NCBI GenBank assembly: GCA_020636315.1
Contig: JACJYA010000004.1
Span: forward strand, 372,001 to 436,000
Origin: Lewinellaceae bacterium
Lineage (GTDB): Bacteria; Bacteroidota; Bacteroidia; Chitinophagales; Saprospiraceae
Reading direction: 5' to 3'
DNA: 64,000 nucleotides
Part shown: piece after piece, positions 1-8,172 of the stretch
Position numbering within the stretch: position 1 is the stretch's first letter
Layout of the letters: each line of letters starts with the position of its first letter
Position numbers and translations under genes: made by a program
Notes under the pieces: model-generated
Database searches by the model: none
What the model saw: the letters and a program-made list of their open reading frames with translations, nothing else
Told to the model about the DNA's origin: nothing

Positions 1-2
1 CT

Positions 3-386
3 TTCGATTTCAACACTCCTACGCCTATCGGCAAGCGGATCAACGACAAAAACCAGCAGCTCGAGTTTGGCCTGGGATACGATCACAACTTCGTGCTGGA
101 CCGCCAGGGCCCCGGGTTGGAACTGGCGGCCAGCGTCTATGAACCTACCTCCGGCAGGTTCATGGAGGTACTGACCACCGAGCCCGGTTTACAGTTCTAC
201 TCCGGCAATTTCCTGGATGGAACCAACATCGGAAAAAATGCCGTCAAATACGATTACCGGGCCGGCTTCTGCCTGGAAACCCAGCACTATCCGGACTCTC
301 CTAATGAGCCGGACTTTCCATCGACGGTTTTGCGCCCGGAGGAAAAATATCAGACCGAGACGATGTATCGGTTCTCTGTGAAGTGA
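3..386 (+). CDS. galM: Aldose 1-epimerase (galactose mutarotase), C-terminal part
   Basis: The open frame enters from the left edge and ends in TGA at 384-386, so only about 127 C-terminal residues are present. The visible part carries family hallmarks: FDFNTPTPIGKRI, then LEFGLGYDHNFVL and, further on, LEVLTTEPGLQFYSGNFLDG-like text (here MEVLTTEPGLQFYSGNF). These are the conserved C-terminal blocks of GalM-type mutarotases, including the glutamate of TTEPG that acts in alpha/beta anomer interconversion of hexoses. A strong terminator follows directly. The first ATG inside the window (position 93) is internal and is not the start. Confidence 0.93.
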   Translation, partial: FDFNTPTPIGKRINDKNQQLEFGLGYDHNFVLDRQGPGLELAASVYEPTSGRFMEVLTTEPGLQFYSGNFLDGTNIGKNAVKYDYRAGFCLETQHYPDSPNEPDFPSTVLRPEEKYQTETMYRFSVK

Positions 387-394
387 TCTAAGTC

Positions 395-432
395 AAAAAA
401 AGCCCGGGAGAACCGCCGCCCGGGCTTTTTTA
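395..432 (+). terminator. Rho-independent terminator after galM
   Basis: A 13-bp arm, AAAAAAGCCCGGG, pairs with CCCGGGCTTTTTT across a short loop and runs into a T-tract. It begins 9 bp after the galM stop codon. Confidence 0.9.
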
Positions 433-471
433 ATTGAATGGAAAGGCCCAGAAGGGACTTTCTTCCGGGTT

Positions 472-639
472 CTAAATCGCCCTTAATAACCATAAAACCA
501 GCCCGACGACCAACACGATTAATCCAATAGTAACGAGGATATCTGCGATGCCTGCAAAACCAAGGACGGCTATCAGAAGGCCAACGATCAGGGTCACAAG
601 CCCCGGTTCAACTCCGGATTCCGCCTGTTCTCCATCCAA
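472..639 (-). CDS. Small hydrophobic membrane protein (about 55 aa)
   Basis: A short minus-strand frame encodes an acidic N-terminus (LDGEQAESGVEPG) followed by two hydrophobic segments, VTLIVGLLIAVLGFAGIADI and VTIGLIVLVVGLVLWLL, ending RAI. The pattern resembles the tiny two-helix membrane proteins common in Bacteroidota (DUF1328-like), but I cannot assign a family. There is no in-frame ATG after the upstream stop; a TTG at 637-639 is the most plausible start. It may also be a gene remnant. It lies tail-to-tail with galM and beyond its terminator. Confidence 0.45.
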   Translation of the reverse strand: MDGEQAESGVEPGLVTLIVGLLIAVLGFAGIADILVTIGLIVLVVGLVLWLLRAI

Positions 640-735
640 TTTGGCTTTCTTTGGAAAGTAGGAATTACTATTGAGTCATCAGAACTCCCATTCAAAGGAA
701 GATGTTCGGTTGGAAAGCGAAATGTGTCCGGCTAC

Positions 736-2295
736 TCAATCTTTCTTTCCTTGCTGATCCCCCAGCGCTTCCATCCGGAAGCGTTCCAGGGCAGCGGGCT
801 GATGTGCCCGGTCCATTATATCCCTGATTCGTTCCACAATTTCCGGATAATCAGCGGCGAGGTCAGTTTCTTCCTGTACATCCGTTTCCAGGTTGTAGAG
901 TTCAATTTCGGTATGGCTATCCCGGATGTTTTTCCGGATGCCTTTCCAGGACCCCATGCGCACCGCCTGCTGGCCGTTGTACTCCGGGAACTCCCAGTAG
1001 AGGAAATCGTGTTGTTCCCGCTGTTCCTGCCCCAGCAGAGTGGGCAAAAAACTAACCCCGTCGATCTGGGGCGGAGGCGGCACGTTGGCCACTTCACAGA
1101 GGGTCGGCATTACATCATAAAAAGCGGAAAGGTGGCCGGAAGTGGCGCCCGCCTGAATGTGCCCCGGCCAGCTGGCGATCATGGGCACGCGAATACCGCC
1201 TTCATAGACGAAGCCTTTGGTAAAGCCGTAGCCTTCCCGGAAGGGGCCGGCGCTGTTGAAGCGTTCGGCATCGACACAGTCCACATAAGTAGGGCCATTA
1301 TCACTGGAAAAGATGATGAGCGTGTTGTCATAGGCTCCAAGTTCCTTAAGCTTGGCCACCAGTTCGCCCACCTGCTGGTCCAGGTAAGAGATCATGGCGG
1401 CGTAGGTGGCGCTGGGGGTGCGGTTGGGGAAATAGCTCTTGCCGGTGTAGGGTTCTTCGGGGCCCAGTTTCTTCTGATAGTATTCCACCCACTCCTGTGG
1501 CGCCTGTAGGGGCAGGTGAGGAATGGGCGAGGCATAATAGAGAAAGAAGGGCCCTTCCCGGTTCTCCTCCATAAAACGGAGAGCTTCCCGGTGCATAAGC
1601 GCAGGGGCGTAATCCGTAAGCCGGAAGTCGGCATAGCTGGCCGGGTCATGCGGGTCGGCGCCTTCCGGCAGGTTGGAGTGAGGGGCCACCGGTTTGTTGT
1701 CAAGCAGCACCCGTTCCTCGTTTTTCCAGAGGTGCATCGGGTAATAGGTGTGCGCCTGCCGCTGGCAGTTGTACCCAAAGAAGAAATCGAAGCCCTGTCG
1801 GTTGGGCACCCCCTCGGTAGTCGGCGCCCCCAGGCCCCATTTGCCGACGGCGCCGGTAGCATAGCCGGCTCCCTTGAGCAACTCGGCAATAGTAATGACG
1901 CTATCCGGCAAAGGGCGCTGGCCTTCCAGAAAAGAGTTCTCGAACATGGCCTGGTAATCCCACACCGCTCCCCGTTCTTTCCACTCGTCGTTGCCCCGGA
2001 TGTGGGCATGGCCGGTGTGCAGGCCCGTCATCAGCACACAGCGGGCGGGGGCGCAGACCGGCGCACCGGAATAGTGCTGTGTAAACCGCATGCCCTCCCG
2101 GGCAAGCGCATCGATATTCGGGGTTTCGATGAGCTCCTGTCCGTAGGCGCCCAGTTCGCCGTAGCCGAGATCGTCGGCGAGGATGTAAACGATATTGGGT
2201 TTGTTTCCGGTTGGGAGAGATGTGGCCTCCGATGTTTGGGCAGATCCCGGCAGAGAGGCCAGCAGCACGACAAAAAATGCAGAAAATATCTTCAT
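736..2295 (-). CDS. Sulfatase, arylsulfatase A-type (family S1)
   Basis: 519 residues with a cleavable signal peptide (MKIFSAFFVVLLASLPGSAQ), so exported. The N-terminal metal site is NIVYILADDLGYGELG (D41, D42). The sulfatase signature VCAPARCVLMTG supplies C81, the residue matured to formylglycine, although the usual serine two residues later is alanine. SSDNGP and the KGFVYEGGIRVPMIASWPG block follow in the expected order, and the length is normal for an S1 enzyme. It should hydrolyse sulfate esters on a glycan. The substrate cannot be read from sequence. Fucosidase and mannosidase genes lie nearby on the same strand. The next gene starts divergently 41 bp away. Confidence 0.93.
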   Translation of the reverse strand: MKIFSAFFVVLLASLPGSAQTSEATSLPTGNKPNIVYILADDLGYGELGAYGQELIETPNIDALAREGMRFTQHYSGAPVCAPARCVLMTGLHTGHAHIRGNDEWKERGAVWDYQAMFENSFLEGQRPLPDSVITIAELLKGAGYATGAVGKWGLGAPTTEGVPNRQGFDFFFGYNCQRQAHTYYPMHLWKNEERVLLDNKPVAPHSNLPEGADPHDPASYADFRLTDYAPALMHREALRFMEENREGPFFLYYASPIPHLPLQAPQEWVEYYQKKLGPEEPYTGKSYFPNRTPSATYAAMISYLDQQVGELVAKLKELGAYDNTLIIFSSDNGPTYVDCVDAERFNSAGPFREGYGFTKGFVYEGGIRVPMIASWPGHIQAGATSGHLSAFYDVMPTLCEVANVPPPPQIDGVSFLPTLLGQEQREQHDFLYWEFPEYNGQQAVRMGSWKGIRKNIRDSHTEIELYNLETDVQEETDLAADYPEIVERIRDIMDRAHQPAALERFRMEALGDQQGKKD

Positions 2296-2335
2296 ATTGC
2301 ATTATGTATTTTCGCAAAAACCAAATTCACCTATT

Positions 2336-2842
2336 ATGAACCCAATTCGGTTGCTCTCTTTTACCGGCCTGGCTTTATTCCTGTTCGTGTTCCAATCTCA
2401 GCCCCTATCCGCCCAGGGGGCCTTTCTGGAAGCCGGCGGAGCAGCCCCGTATTATTCCCTCAACTACACCCACCGCATTTTTGCCGCCGAAAAGTGGAGT
2501 GGATATATCCGGGCGGGAACCGGAATATGGGGAGGCCGCCTGGCAACACCAATAGGAGGCACTTTATTGCTGGGAGGCGGCAGCCACCATCCGGAGATCA
2601 CGCTCGCCTTTACACCCTATTCGGAAGGCCTGCGCTTCTGGGACCGCGATGCTTCCGACCTTTTTCTCGACATGGCCCTGGGGCTGGGCTATCGTTACCA
2701 ACCGGTATCCGGGTCCGCTTTTGTAGCGGCAGGCCTGTTTCCCTTCCTGCGCCTGGACCCTACAACGGAAACCCTCTCGGAGGAGAAAGCGGAGCTCCGG
2801 GTTCGGGGAGGAGTGAGTGTGGGGTGGTTTTTTGGCGGTTAG
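2336..2842 (+). CDS. Small outer-membrane beta-barrel-like protein
   Basis: 168 residues from the ATG at 2336. This start was chosen because it opens directly into a signal peptide (MNPIRLLSFTGLALFLFVF...LSAQ). The mature part alternates short glycine-rich and aromatic strands (YYSLNYTHRIFA, LGLGYRYQPV, VRGGVSVGWFFGG) and ends on an aromatic/glycine strand, typical of small Bacteroidota outer-membrane barrels. A longer upstream reading would overlap the sulfatase promoter region and is not supported. It is divergent from the sulfatase gene, sharing a 40-bp promoter gap. No specific family is recognised. Confidence 0.7.
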   Translation: MNPIRLLSFTGLALFLFVFQSQPLSAQGAFLEAGGAAPYYSLNYTHRIFAAEKWSGYIRAGTGIWGGRLATPIGGTLLLGGGSHHPEITLAFTPYSEGLRFWDRDASDLFLDMALGLGYRYQPVSGSAFVAAGLFPFLRLDPTTETLSEEKAELRVRGGVSVGWFFGG

Positions 2843-2888
2843 CAGTTGGCTTTTGGCGATGGACGGTTCGGTATTCGGCATTCGCAAG
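2842..2888. repeat. Degenerate word run (GTTGGC/TTCGG type)
   Basis: After the stop codon at 2842 there is a run of slightly varied short words, such as GTTAGCAGTTGGCTTTTGGC followed by GGTTCGGTATTCGGCATTCG. Similar runs recur elsewhere in this window beside gene ends and starts (14169, 14449, 17237, 21750, 30493, 47211, 55368 and 63955). Confidence 0.5.
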
Positions 2889-2932
2889 GTGAAAATCCAT
2901 ACAATTTTAAAAACCTTGTACCCGCCATAATG

Positions 2933-4087
2933 CTAATCCTTAATACACCGGCAGTAAGCAGCGCTTTCCTTTGGAGCGACAGTTTGATACAAAGCGCTGT
3001 CAGCCCCTAAAAAAATGTAAGTGAAATAATAACCCGAATCTGATTCCGTCCCAGACCAATAGGCGCCTAACTTTTCCAGAAAATCAAAATTACCGTGTAT
3101 ATCCCGCCCTCCACCCAGGAGGATATTGAACCCCGTATTTCCCCCTTTGGCAAGCGATTGAAACCCTTTACCGGGGTCGGCAACCGAATCCTGTACTTCC
3201 CATTTATAATACCCACCGGCAAACATTGCCAGGTCACTCCACTCCTCATTAGTCGGAAGCCGCCAGCCTTCTCCCAGAAAGCTGCATGCATCCCTGGCGT
3301 TCTCCCAGGTGTACAAACGGCCGTATTTCATACAATTAGCGGCCTTGTCATCATAGCACCAGGACATGCTATCCAGCGGTATATTAAGGTTTTCCGCCAG
3401 CCAGGCCCTGCCATTGATAACCATCATTTCCGGGCTTGGATCACCCCAGGTTTTTGCTGCCTGGAATTTCAATAAAGGGCTAAGGTATAAGAACCAGGAT
3501 AACAGAACAACGATAAAAACTCCCGAAAAAATCAACATTCCCCTTTTAGAAAATCGGGCAGGGATGGTTTCCAGCTTCAAATTCCGAATTTCATTCCCCA
3601 GGCGAATTAAGGCGGGCATCACTTTATTTAAAAGGCGGGTATCACCAGCCTTGCCTTTAGCAGAAGTTTTCTCGGCCACATTCTCTCCCAGAACGGACCT
3701 GACCCTCTCAATTAAACTTTGAAATTCCTCCTTTTTTTTGCCCTTATTCCAGCCTGCCATGTTTGCAGCCTGTATCTGCCGGTATCCAAAAGGAATTTCA
3801 ACTTCATCAATCACAATTGGAATTATGGGCACTTCAATCCGTTCCGCCTCAAGCACCTCTTCCCGTACCCATTTGGAGTTGACGGAATTTGTTGACCATA
3901 CAGGAATAATGCATCGGGAACTTTCCAGGCTGTCTCGAATATATGAATCCCAAGTCATGCCCGGCGGCACCTTCGTATCCCACCAGACCTTCCAACCATA
4001 TCTTTCGAAAGCCTGGACCAGATCAGCCACTATGGTTTTATCCAAACTTGAATAGCTGATAAAAATATCATATTGCTGAGCCTTCAT
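2933..4087 (-). CDS. TIR domain - transmembrane - FISUMP domain protein
   Basis: 384 residues. Residues 5-130 form a TIR-like domain (YDIFISYSSLDK; then SKWVREEV). E77 sits at the position of the catalytic glutamate of NAD-cleaving TIR domains (S-x-W-V-x-x-E). A single membrane helix spans about 183-205 (GMLIFSGVFIVVLLSWFLYL). The C-terminal half is a FISUMP domain, with the usual signposts WLAENLN, YGRLYTW, GWRLPTNEEW, YWSGT and CRCIKD. The topology implies a cytosolic TIR coupled to an external FISUMP module. It is the last gene of a same-strand run after the BatD/VWA gene (57-bp gap). The partners and the signal it reads are unknown. A second FISUMP protein lies at the right edge. Confidence 0.85.
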   Translation of the reverse strand: MKAQQYDIFISYSSLDKTIVADLVQAFERYGWKVWWDTKVPPGMTWDSYIRDSLESSRCIIPVWSTNSVNSKWVREEVLEAERIEVPIIPIVIDEVEIPFGYRQIQAANMAGWNKGKKKEEFQSLIERVRSVLGENVAEKTSAKGKAGDTRLLNKVMPALIRLGNEIRNLKLETIPARFSKRGMLIFSGVFIVVLLSWFLYLSPLLKFQAAKTWGDPSPEMMVINGRAWLAENLNIPLDSMSWCYDDKAANCMKYGRLYTWENARDACSFLGEGWRLPTNEEWSDLAMFAGGYYKWEVQDSVADPGKGFQSLAKGGNTGFNILLGGGRDIHGNFDFLEKLGAYWSGTESDSGYYFTYIFLGADSALYQTVAPKESAAYCRCIKD

Positions 4088-4144
4088 GAATGGAGGATGG
4101 TTGATTCAATTATCAAATATGCAAAAATCACATTAAACCCCAAA

Positions 4145-6106
4145 TTATGGATATTCTCCAGTTATTGTTCCTTTCAACAGAAGATCTAACTGGGCAGGAT
4201 GAAAAGTCAGTTTCCCAGGCCTGCTCCCGGGCCTGGAACGCAAGTTGTTTAACGTCCAAAGAACAAGATCAAGCTGTTCTTCCCGCTCAACCCTCAGGTA
4301 TTTACCTCCTGTAGCTTCGGACATTTTTCTGAGGAGCTCATCATTGACCTCCGATTTGGCCTTCCCCATGATATAGCTTCCATCACTCCTTTTACCCACA
4401 GGCGTAAGGGCCTCTCCAGGCCGTCCAATGCTCACCGTAAATAAGGAAACCTGAAGTTGAGCCGCCATATATGCAGCAAGAAGAGGGTGCAAATAGCCGG
4501 TATTATTTACTCCATCTGTCAGCAAGACGATCGACTTATCAGAACAGGATACTTCCCTTAGCATATTGAGCGCAGTGACAATGCCCATTCCCTGGCCAGT
4601 GCCATCTTTTATACTCCCTACTTCCAGAGAGTCAATAATCGATCCGAAAAGAGAATGGTCCCGGGTAAGCGGACAAAGAACTTTGCTTTCTCCCGCAAAA
4701 AGAACAAGGCCAGCCTTATGCCTGATCTGGTTTTTCACATAAGCCCTGAGCAACTTCTTGGTGAAATTCAACCTGTCGGGTTTTAAATCCTGAGTAAGCA
4801 TACTGCTGGAAACATCCACTACGAAGACAAGAGCCGAAGAAACCTCTTTTTCTTGCTGCTCCTTCTTTCCTCGCTTTGGTGAAACTGGCTTGAGGGAGGA
4901 TAAAACCTTTACCTCCCTTGTTGGCAGGGAAAGCGTTTTCACCTCTCCTGCCTGAGTATCAAAATACTCCATGGAGGGAGTTAGCTTAACCTTATCACCC
5001 TGATCAAGCCGGTATTCAAAAGTCCGTTCTCCTATTATTTTTCCATCCTGGAAGTATTCCCCTTCCTGGACAAGCCTGACTTTCATTCTGGGGCCTGATA
5101 TCCCCAGGCCGGGAGGAAGTAACCGTTTGACGTCACCTTCCGTGTTCACCATCACGAATACTCCTAAACCTTCCTTGTTGGCCTGGGCGATATTCCCAAC
5201 CTGCATCTGCATAGACTTACAGTCAACCGGTAAGGCCTTCCCCCGGGCCAGCCCTTTGACACAAACCCGAACAGAATCTGATATCATCTGTACCCTGACA
5301 GAAGGCCTTTTTGAAAAAAGGCTTGCTCCTGCTTTATTGTTGCCAGAGCTTTCGGATTCCTTTTTAATCTCGATCTCAAACTCCATTTTCAAAGAATCGG
5401 CTGTCAGACACCCTTCTTTCAAAGGATATAGTGACATCCTCTTCAATATCTTTTTTATATAACTCCTGCCATTGCGCACCACTTTTTTATTTTCATGATC
5501 ATACTCTTCAGACTCCTGAACCCTGAAGAAAACAAATTCCGGATCTTTAACCGTTTTAAAACTTTGAATATTAGTTGCGGAATAAATGACATAATCAAGC
5601 GTAACCCGCTCGCCGATATAGACATCGGATCTGTCAACTTCCAGTTTTAACATTATTGCTTCCTCCAGATTAAGGCTATCGCCTAAGGCGGCCTCCACCT
5701 GCATTTTCTCGTTTTTGACGATTACCTTTACAGAATTACTTTCCAATATTTCATCTCCGACTTTGATATATGCCGGGCCAATGGTAAAAACCCCTGGCTG
5801 CTGGCTTTCCAAAGTGAACCGCCACTCTTGTTCATGCGTTAATTTTCCTCCCAATATGCTACTCTTCATAGCACGATTCGGCCCACTGACCACTTTAAAC
5901 CCTTTAAAGGAAGGAGGTTGCAATCCACTGCCCTCACCACTATTATGAAGCACGAAGGCAACCTCAAACTGTACGCCACGAAATATTTCCTCCGCTTCGG
6001 AATGACTGGAAAAATAGATCGAGTCCTTTTGTGAAATTGCCATAGGAAGGCAAACAGCGCAAAAGAAGAAAAGGAACCACAGCCTGGGGTGTAATACCGA
6101 AAACAT
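4145..6106 (-). CDS. BatD-like / von Willebrand factor A fusion protein
   Basis: 653 residues with an N-terminal signal peptide. Residues about 28-400 resemble BatD (oxygen-tolerance) modules: repeated Ig-like stretches with FEVAFVLHNSGEG, GFKVVSGPNRA, FTIGPAYIKVGDE and DVYIGERVTLDYVIY. Residues about 424-600 form a VWA domain with the MIDAS motif DVSSSM (D431, S433, S435) and LLTDGVNNTG (D531), most like BatA/BatB. In typical Bat operons these domains sit on separate proteins, and BatA/BatB have flanking membrane helices. Here they are joined, and I see no C-terminal helix, so the product is probably periplasmic or secreted. It starts 10 bp after the fucosidase stop codon and precedes the TIR-FISUMP gene. 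Confidence 0.82.
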   Translation of the reverse strand: MFSVLHPRLWFLFFFCAVCLPMAISQKDSIYFSSHSEAEEIFRGVQFEVAFVLHNSGEGSGLQPPSFKGFKVVSGPNRAMKSSILGGKLTHEQEWRFTLESQQPGVFTIGPAYIKVGDEILESNSVKVIVKNEKMQVEAALGDSLNLEEAIMLKLEVDRSDVYIGERVTLDYVIYSATNIQSFKTVKDPEFVFFRVQESEEYDHENKKVVRNGRSYIKKILKRMSLYPLKEGCLTADSLKMEFEIEIKKESESSGNNKAGASLFSKRPSVRVQMISDSVRVCVKGLARGKALPVDCKSMQMQVGNIAQANKEGLGVFVMVNTEGDVKRLLPPGLGISGPRMKVRLVQEGEYFQDGKIIGERTFEYRLDQGDKVKLTPSMEYFDTQAGEVKTLSLPTREVKVLSSLKPVSPKRGKKEQQEKEVSSALVFVVDVSSSMLTQDLKPDRLNFTKKLLRAYVKNQIRHKAGLVLFAGESKVLCPLTRDHSLFGSIIDSLEVGSIKDGTGQGMGIVTALNMLREVSCSDKSIVLLTDGVNNTGYLHPLLAAYMAAQLQVSLFTVSIGRPGEALTPVGKRSDGSYIMGKAKSEVNDELLRKMSEATGGKYLRVEREEQLDLVLWTLNNLRSRPGSRPGKLTFHPAQLDLLLKGTITGEYP

Positions 6107-6116
6107 GAGTTGCTTT

Positions 6117-7601
6117 TTATTTTGTTATTACATCCGATACCTTAATCGTCCACGCATACTTACAGGGCGGGTTCTCCCGCCAACGCTGCGGAATGGACAC
6201 CTTGAAGCCGTTGCCCGCCTTTTCCCATTTCAGCGCCCCTTTCGCGCCCAGCAGGGTGACTTCCGCACCCGGCGCCGGCTGATGGGAAGTGATGGTGATC
6301 TCCGCCGGCATTTCCTCCCCTTCCTCCGCCAGATAAAAGAAGGCCATGCTTCCGTCGGAGTGTTTCACCATGGCGACGTTGTTTTCCTTGTAGGGGGCGA
6401 TAGCCCGGCTGTTGTAGATGGCCTCGCCGTTTACTTCCATCCAGCCGGCATATTCCTTCAGCAGATCGTAGGCGCCCTGCTGGAAAGTACCCTCAGGCGT
6501 GGGGGCGATGTTGAGCAGCAGGTTGCCCCCCTTGGCCACGATATCGACCAGCAGGTGTACGCCTTCCCGGCCGCTCATATATTTGGCGCCGGGAGTGTGC
6601 GCCCAGCCGCCACCGGAGATGATGCACGATTCCCAGGGATAGGGCAATGCCTTTTCCGGCACCCGGTTCTCCGGAGTGAGGTAGTTCTGGTTTTTGCCGT
6701 GGACGGCGCGGTCCACTACGATCAGGCCGGGCTGTTTTTCGCGCGCCTTGGCCACCAGCTCATCCATCCGGATATCCTGATCGACAATGCGGTGCTTGAT
6801 AAAGCCTCCGGTTCCGGCTTCTTCGAATTTACCCTGATAATTCTCTTCGATATTCTCTTCGGACCGTTTTTTCACCCAGCCGCCGTCGAGCCACAGGATA
6901 TCGACCTTGCCGTAATCCGACACCAGCTCCATAATCTGGTTGTGGGTGAACTGCACGTATTTCTCCCACTTTTCCGGATACAGCTTCGGGTCGTAGTTGA
7001 CGTTTCGGTCGAACGGCGGAAAGTAGGGGTCCCAGTAATTTTCGTGGTGCCAGTCGGGTTTGGAGAAATAGGCGCCCGCCCAGAGGCCCTCCGCCCGGAA
7101 GGCATCGAAGATGGCTTTGGTAGCATCGGCTTTCGGATGTTCATGGAAAGGGCAATCGGGGCTGGTAATCTTGTAATTGGTGTATTTGGTGTCGAACATG
7201 CAGAAGCCGTCGTGGTGCTTGGTGGTGAAAACCACGTATTTCATGCCTGCGGCTTTAGCCGCTTCGGCCCACTTTTGGGGTTCGAACTGTTTGGGGTTGA
7301 AGGTTTTCAGCAAGCCTTCGTATTCTTGTTTATAGGCGAAATAGTTCCGGGGGTTTTCCCCTTTTTTGCGTTCGCACCATCCGTAATCTTCGGGGCAGAG
7401 CGACCAGGATTCGACGATGCCCCACTGGCTGTAGGCGCCCCAGTGCATGAGCAGGCCGAATTTGAGGTTTTGCCACTCTTCCAGTTTGGCCAGCACCAGC
7501 GGGTCGGTTTCCGGCACGTAGCGTTCGTCTTCGTGGATGGGCTGGGCGAGAAGTTGAAAGCTGGCCATCAGCAGTACAGCGAATAAACAGTGCTTTTTCA
7601 T
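6117..7601 (-). CDS. Alpha-L-fucosidase (GH29)
   Basis: 494 residues from the ATG at 7601, which opens a signal peptide (MKKHCLFAVLLMASFQLLAQ). An ATG 30 bp upstream would only add a non-signal extension. Family blocks are present in order: FGLLMHWGAYSQWG, YVVFTTKHHDGFCMFD, and DILWLDGGW, whose aspartate (D239 from this start) is at the GH29 nucleophile position. Then come WESCIISGGGW and GGNLLLNIAPTPEGTF. It removes alpha-L-fucose from glycans in the periplasm or at the surface. A short inverted repeat (TGCTGGTA / TACCAGCA, 7607-7630) lies just before the start. The gene probably begins the transcript that continues into the BatD/VWA gene 10 bp downstream. Confidence 0.94.
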   Translation of the reverse strand: MKKHCLFAVLLMASFQLLAQPIHEDERYVPETDPLVLAKLEEWQNLKFGLLMHWGAYSQWGIVESWSLCPEDYGWCERKKGENPRNYFAYKQEYEGLLKTFNPKQFEPQKWAEAAKAAGMKYVVFTTKHHDGFCMFDTKYTNYKITSPDCPFHEHPKADATKAIFDAFRAEGLWAGAYFSKPDWHHENYWDPYFPPFDRNVNYDPKLYPEKWEKYVQFTHNQIMELVSDYGKVDILWLDGGWVKKRSEENIEENYQGKFEEAGTGGFIKHRIVDQDIRMDELVAKAREKQPGLIVVDRAVHGKNQNYLTPENRVPEKALPYPWESCIISGGGWAHTPGAKYMSGREGVHLLVDIVAKGGNLLLNIAPTPEGTFQQGAYDLLKEYAGWMEVNGEAIYNSRAIAPYKENNVAMVKHSDGSMAFFYLAEEGEEMPAEITITSHQPAPGAEVTLLGAKGALKWEKAGNGFKVSIPQRWRENPPCKYAWTIKVSDVITK

Positions 7602-7710
7602 GGATTTGCTGGTATTGAGTTGTACCAGCAATGATACCGTTTTTTAGAAAAAGTGTCGCAATATACTTTTATAAAACCTGAAAGTGCCTGCCTGCCGCGC
7701 CGCCAGCTAA

Positions 7711-7880
7711 TACTACTTTGTTACTTTAGAAACAACATAATGTAATGTCCCGGATTTTCCTCCCCCTCGCTGCGCCCGACCCCTCCAGAGGGGTATAATT
7801 GCAGGCTGTAAGCTTTGGCAACCCGGATGAATGGAGGGTAATATATTATAAAATAGTTCAAACTAACAAAGTAGTACTTA
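7711..7880. repeat. Inverted-repeat unit next to element H
   Basis: CTAATACTACTTTGTTAC (about 7711-7728) and its near-complement CTAACAAAGTAGTACTTAG (about 7863-7880) bracket a 135-bp non-coding stretch that includes the palindrome CCCCTCCAGAGGGG. The right arm abuts element H. I see no coding potential here. Confidence 0.45.
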
Positions 7881-8128
7881 GTAGTCGGACACATTTAGGT
7901 TACGTATAAGTCGGCATCCCAAAAGCTGCTTCCGTTGTGCAAGCCCCCTCCGGCACCTCCCCCAAAAGGGGAGGAACTGGAAACACTAGGCTGGCGGCCA
8001 TTTTGCAGCTCCCGTTGGGCAAAAGCCCCCTCCTTTGGAGAGCCTGTCCCGCACACAACGTGTCGGGAGGGTTGGGGGAGGCTCATCCAGACAGCCTCGA
8101 TACTTAATCTAAATCTGTCCGACTACTT
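7880..8128. repeat. MITE-like element H (249 bp, terminal inverted repeats)
   Basis: The left end, GTAGTCGGACACATTTAGGT, matches the complement of the right end (AATCTAAATCTGTCCGACTAC) over about 22 bp with two mismatches. The interior holds smaller palindromes (CTCCCCCAAAAGGGGAG; CCCGCACACAACGTGTCGGG). The 11-mer TTCAAACTAAC occurs at 7857 and again exactly 300 bp away at 8157, flanking the element. No protein is encoded. This accounts for most of the gene-free stretch 7602-8172. Confidence 0.6.
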
Positions 8129-8172
8129 ACTTAATCTTTATACACAATTAAAACCCTTCAAACTAACCTGCT

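Noticed and set aside
1516..2892. A 458-codon plus-strand frame over the sulfatase and the small barrel gene
   Set aside because: It covers the sulfatase antisense and then reads the barrel gene in a wrong frame; codon pattern and motifs support the other two genes.
6105..7586. A long plus-strand frame opposite the fucosidase
   Set aside because: The minus strand has complete GH29 motifs and a signal peptide. The plus-strand translation has none.
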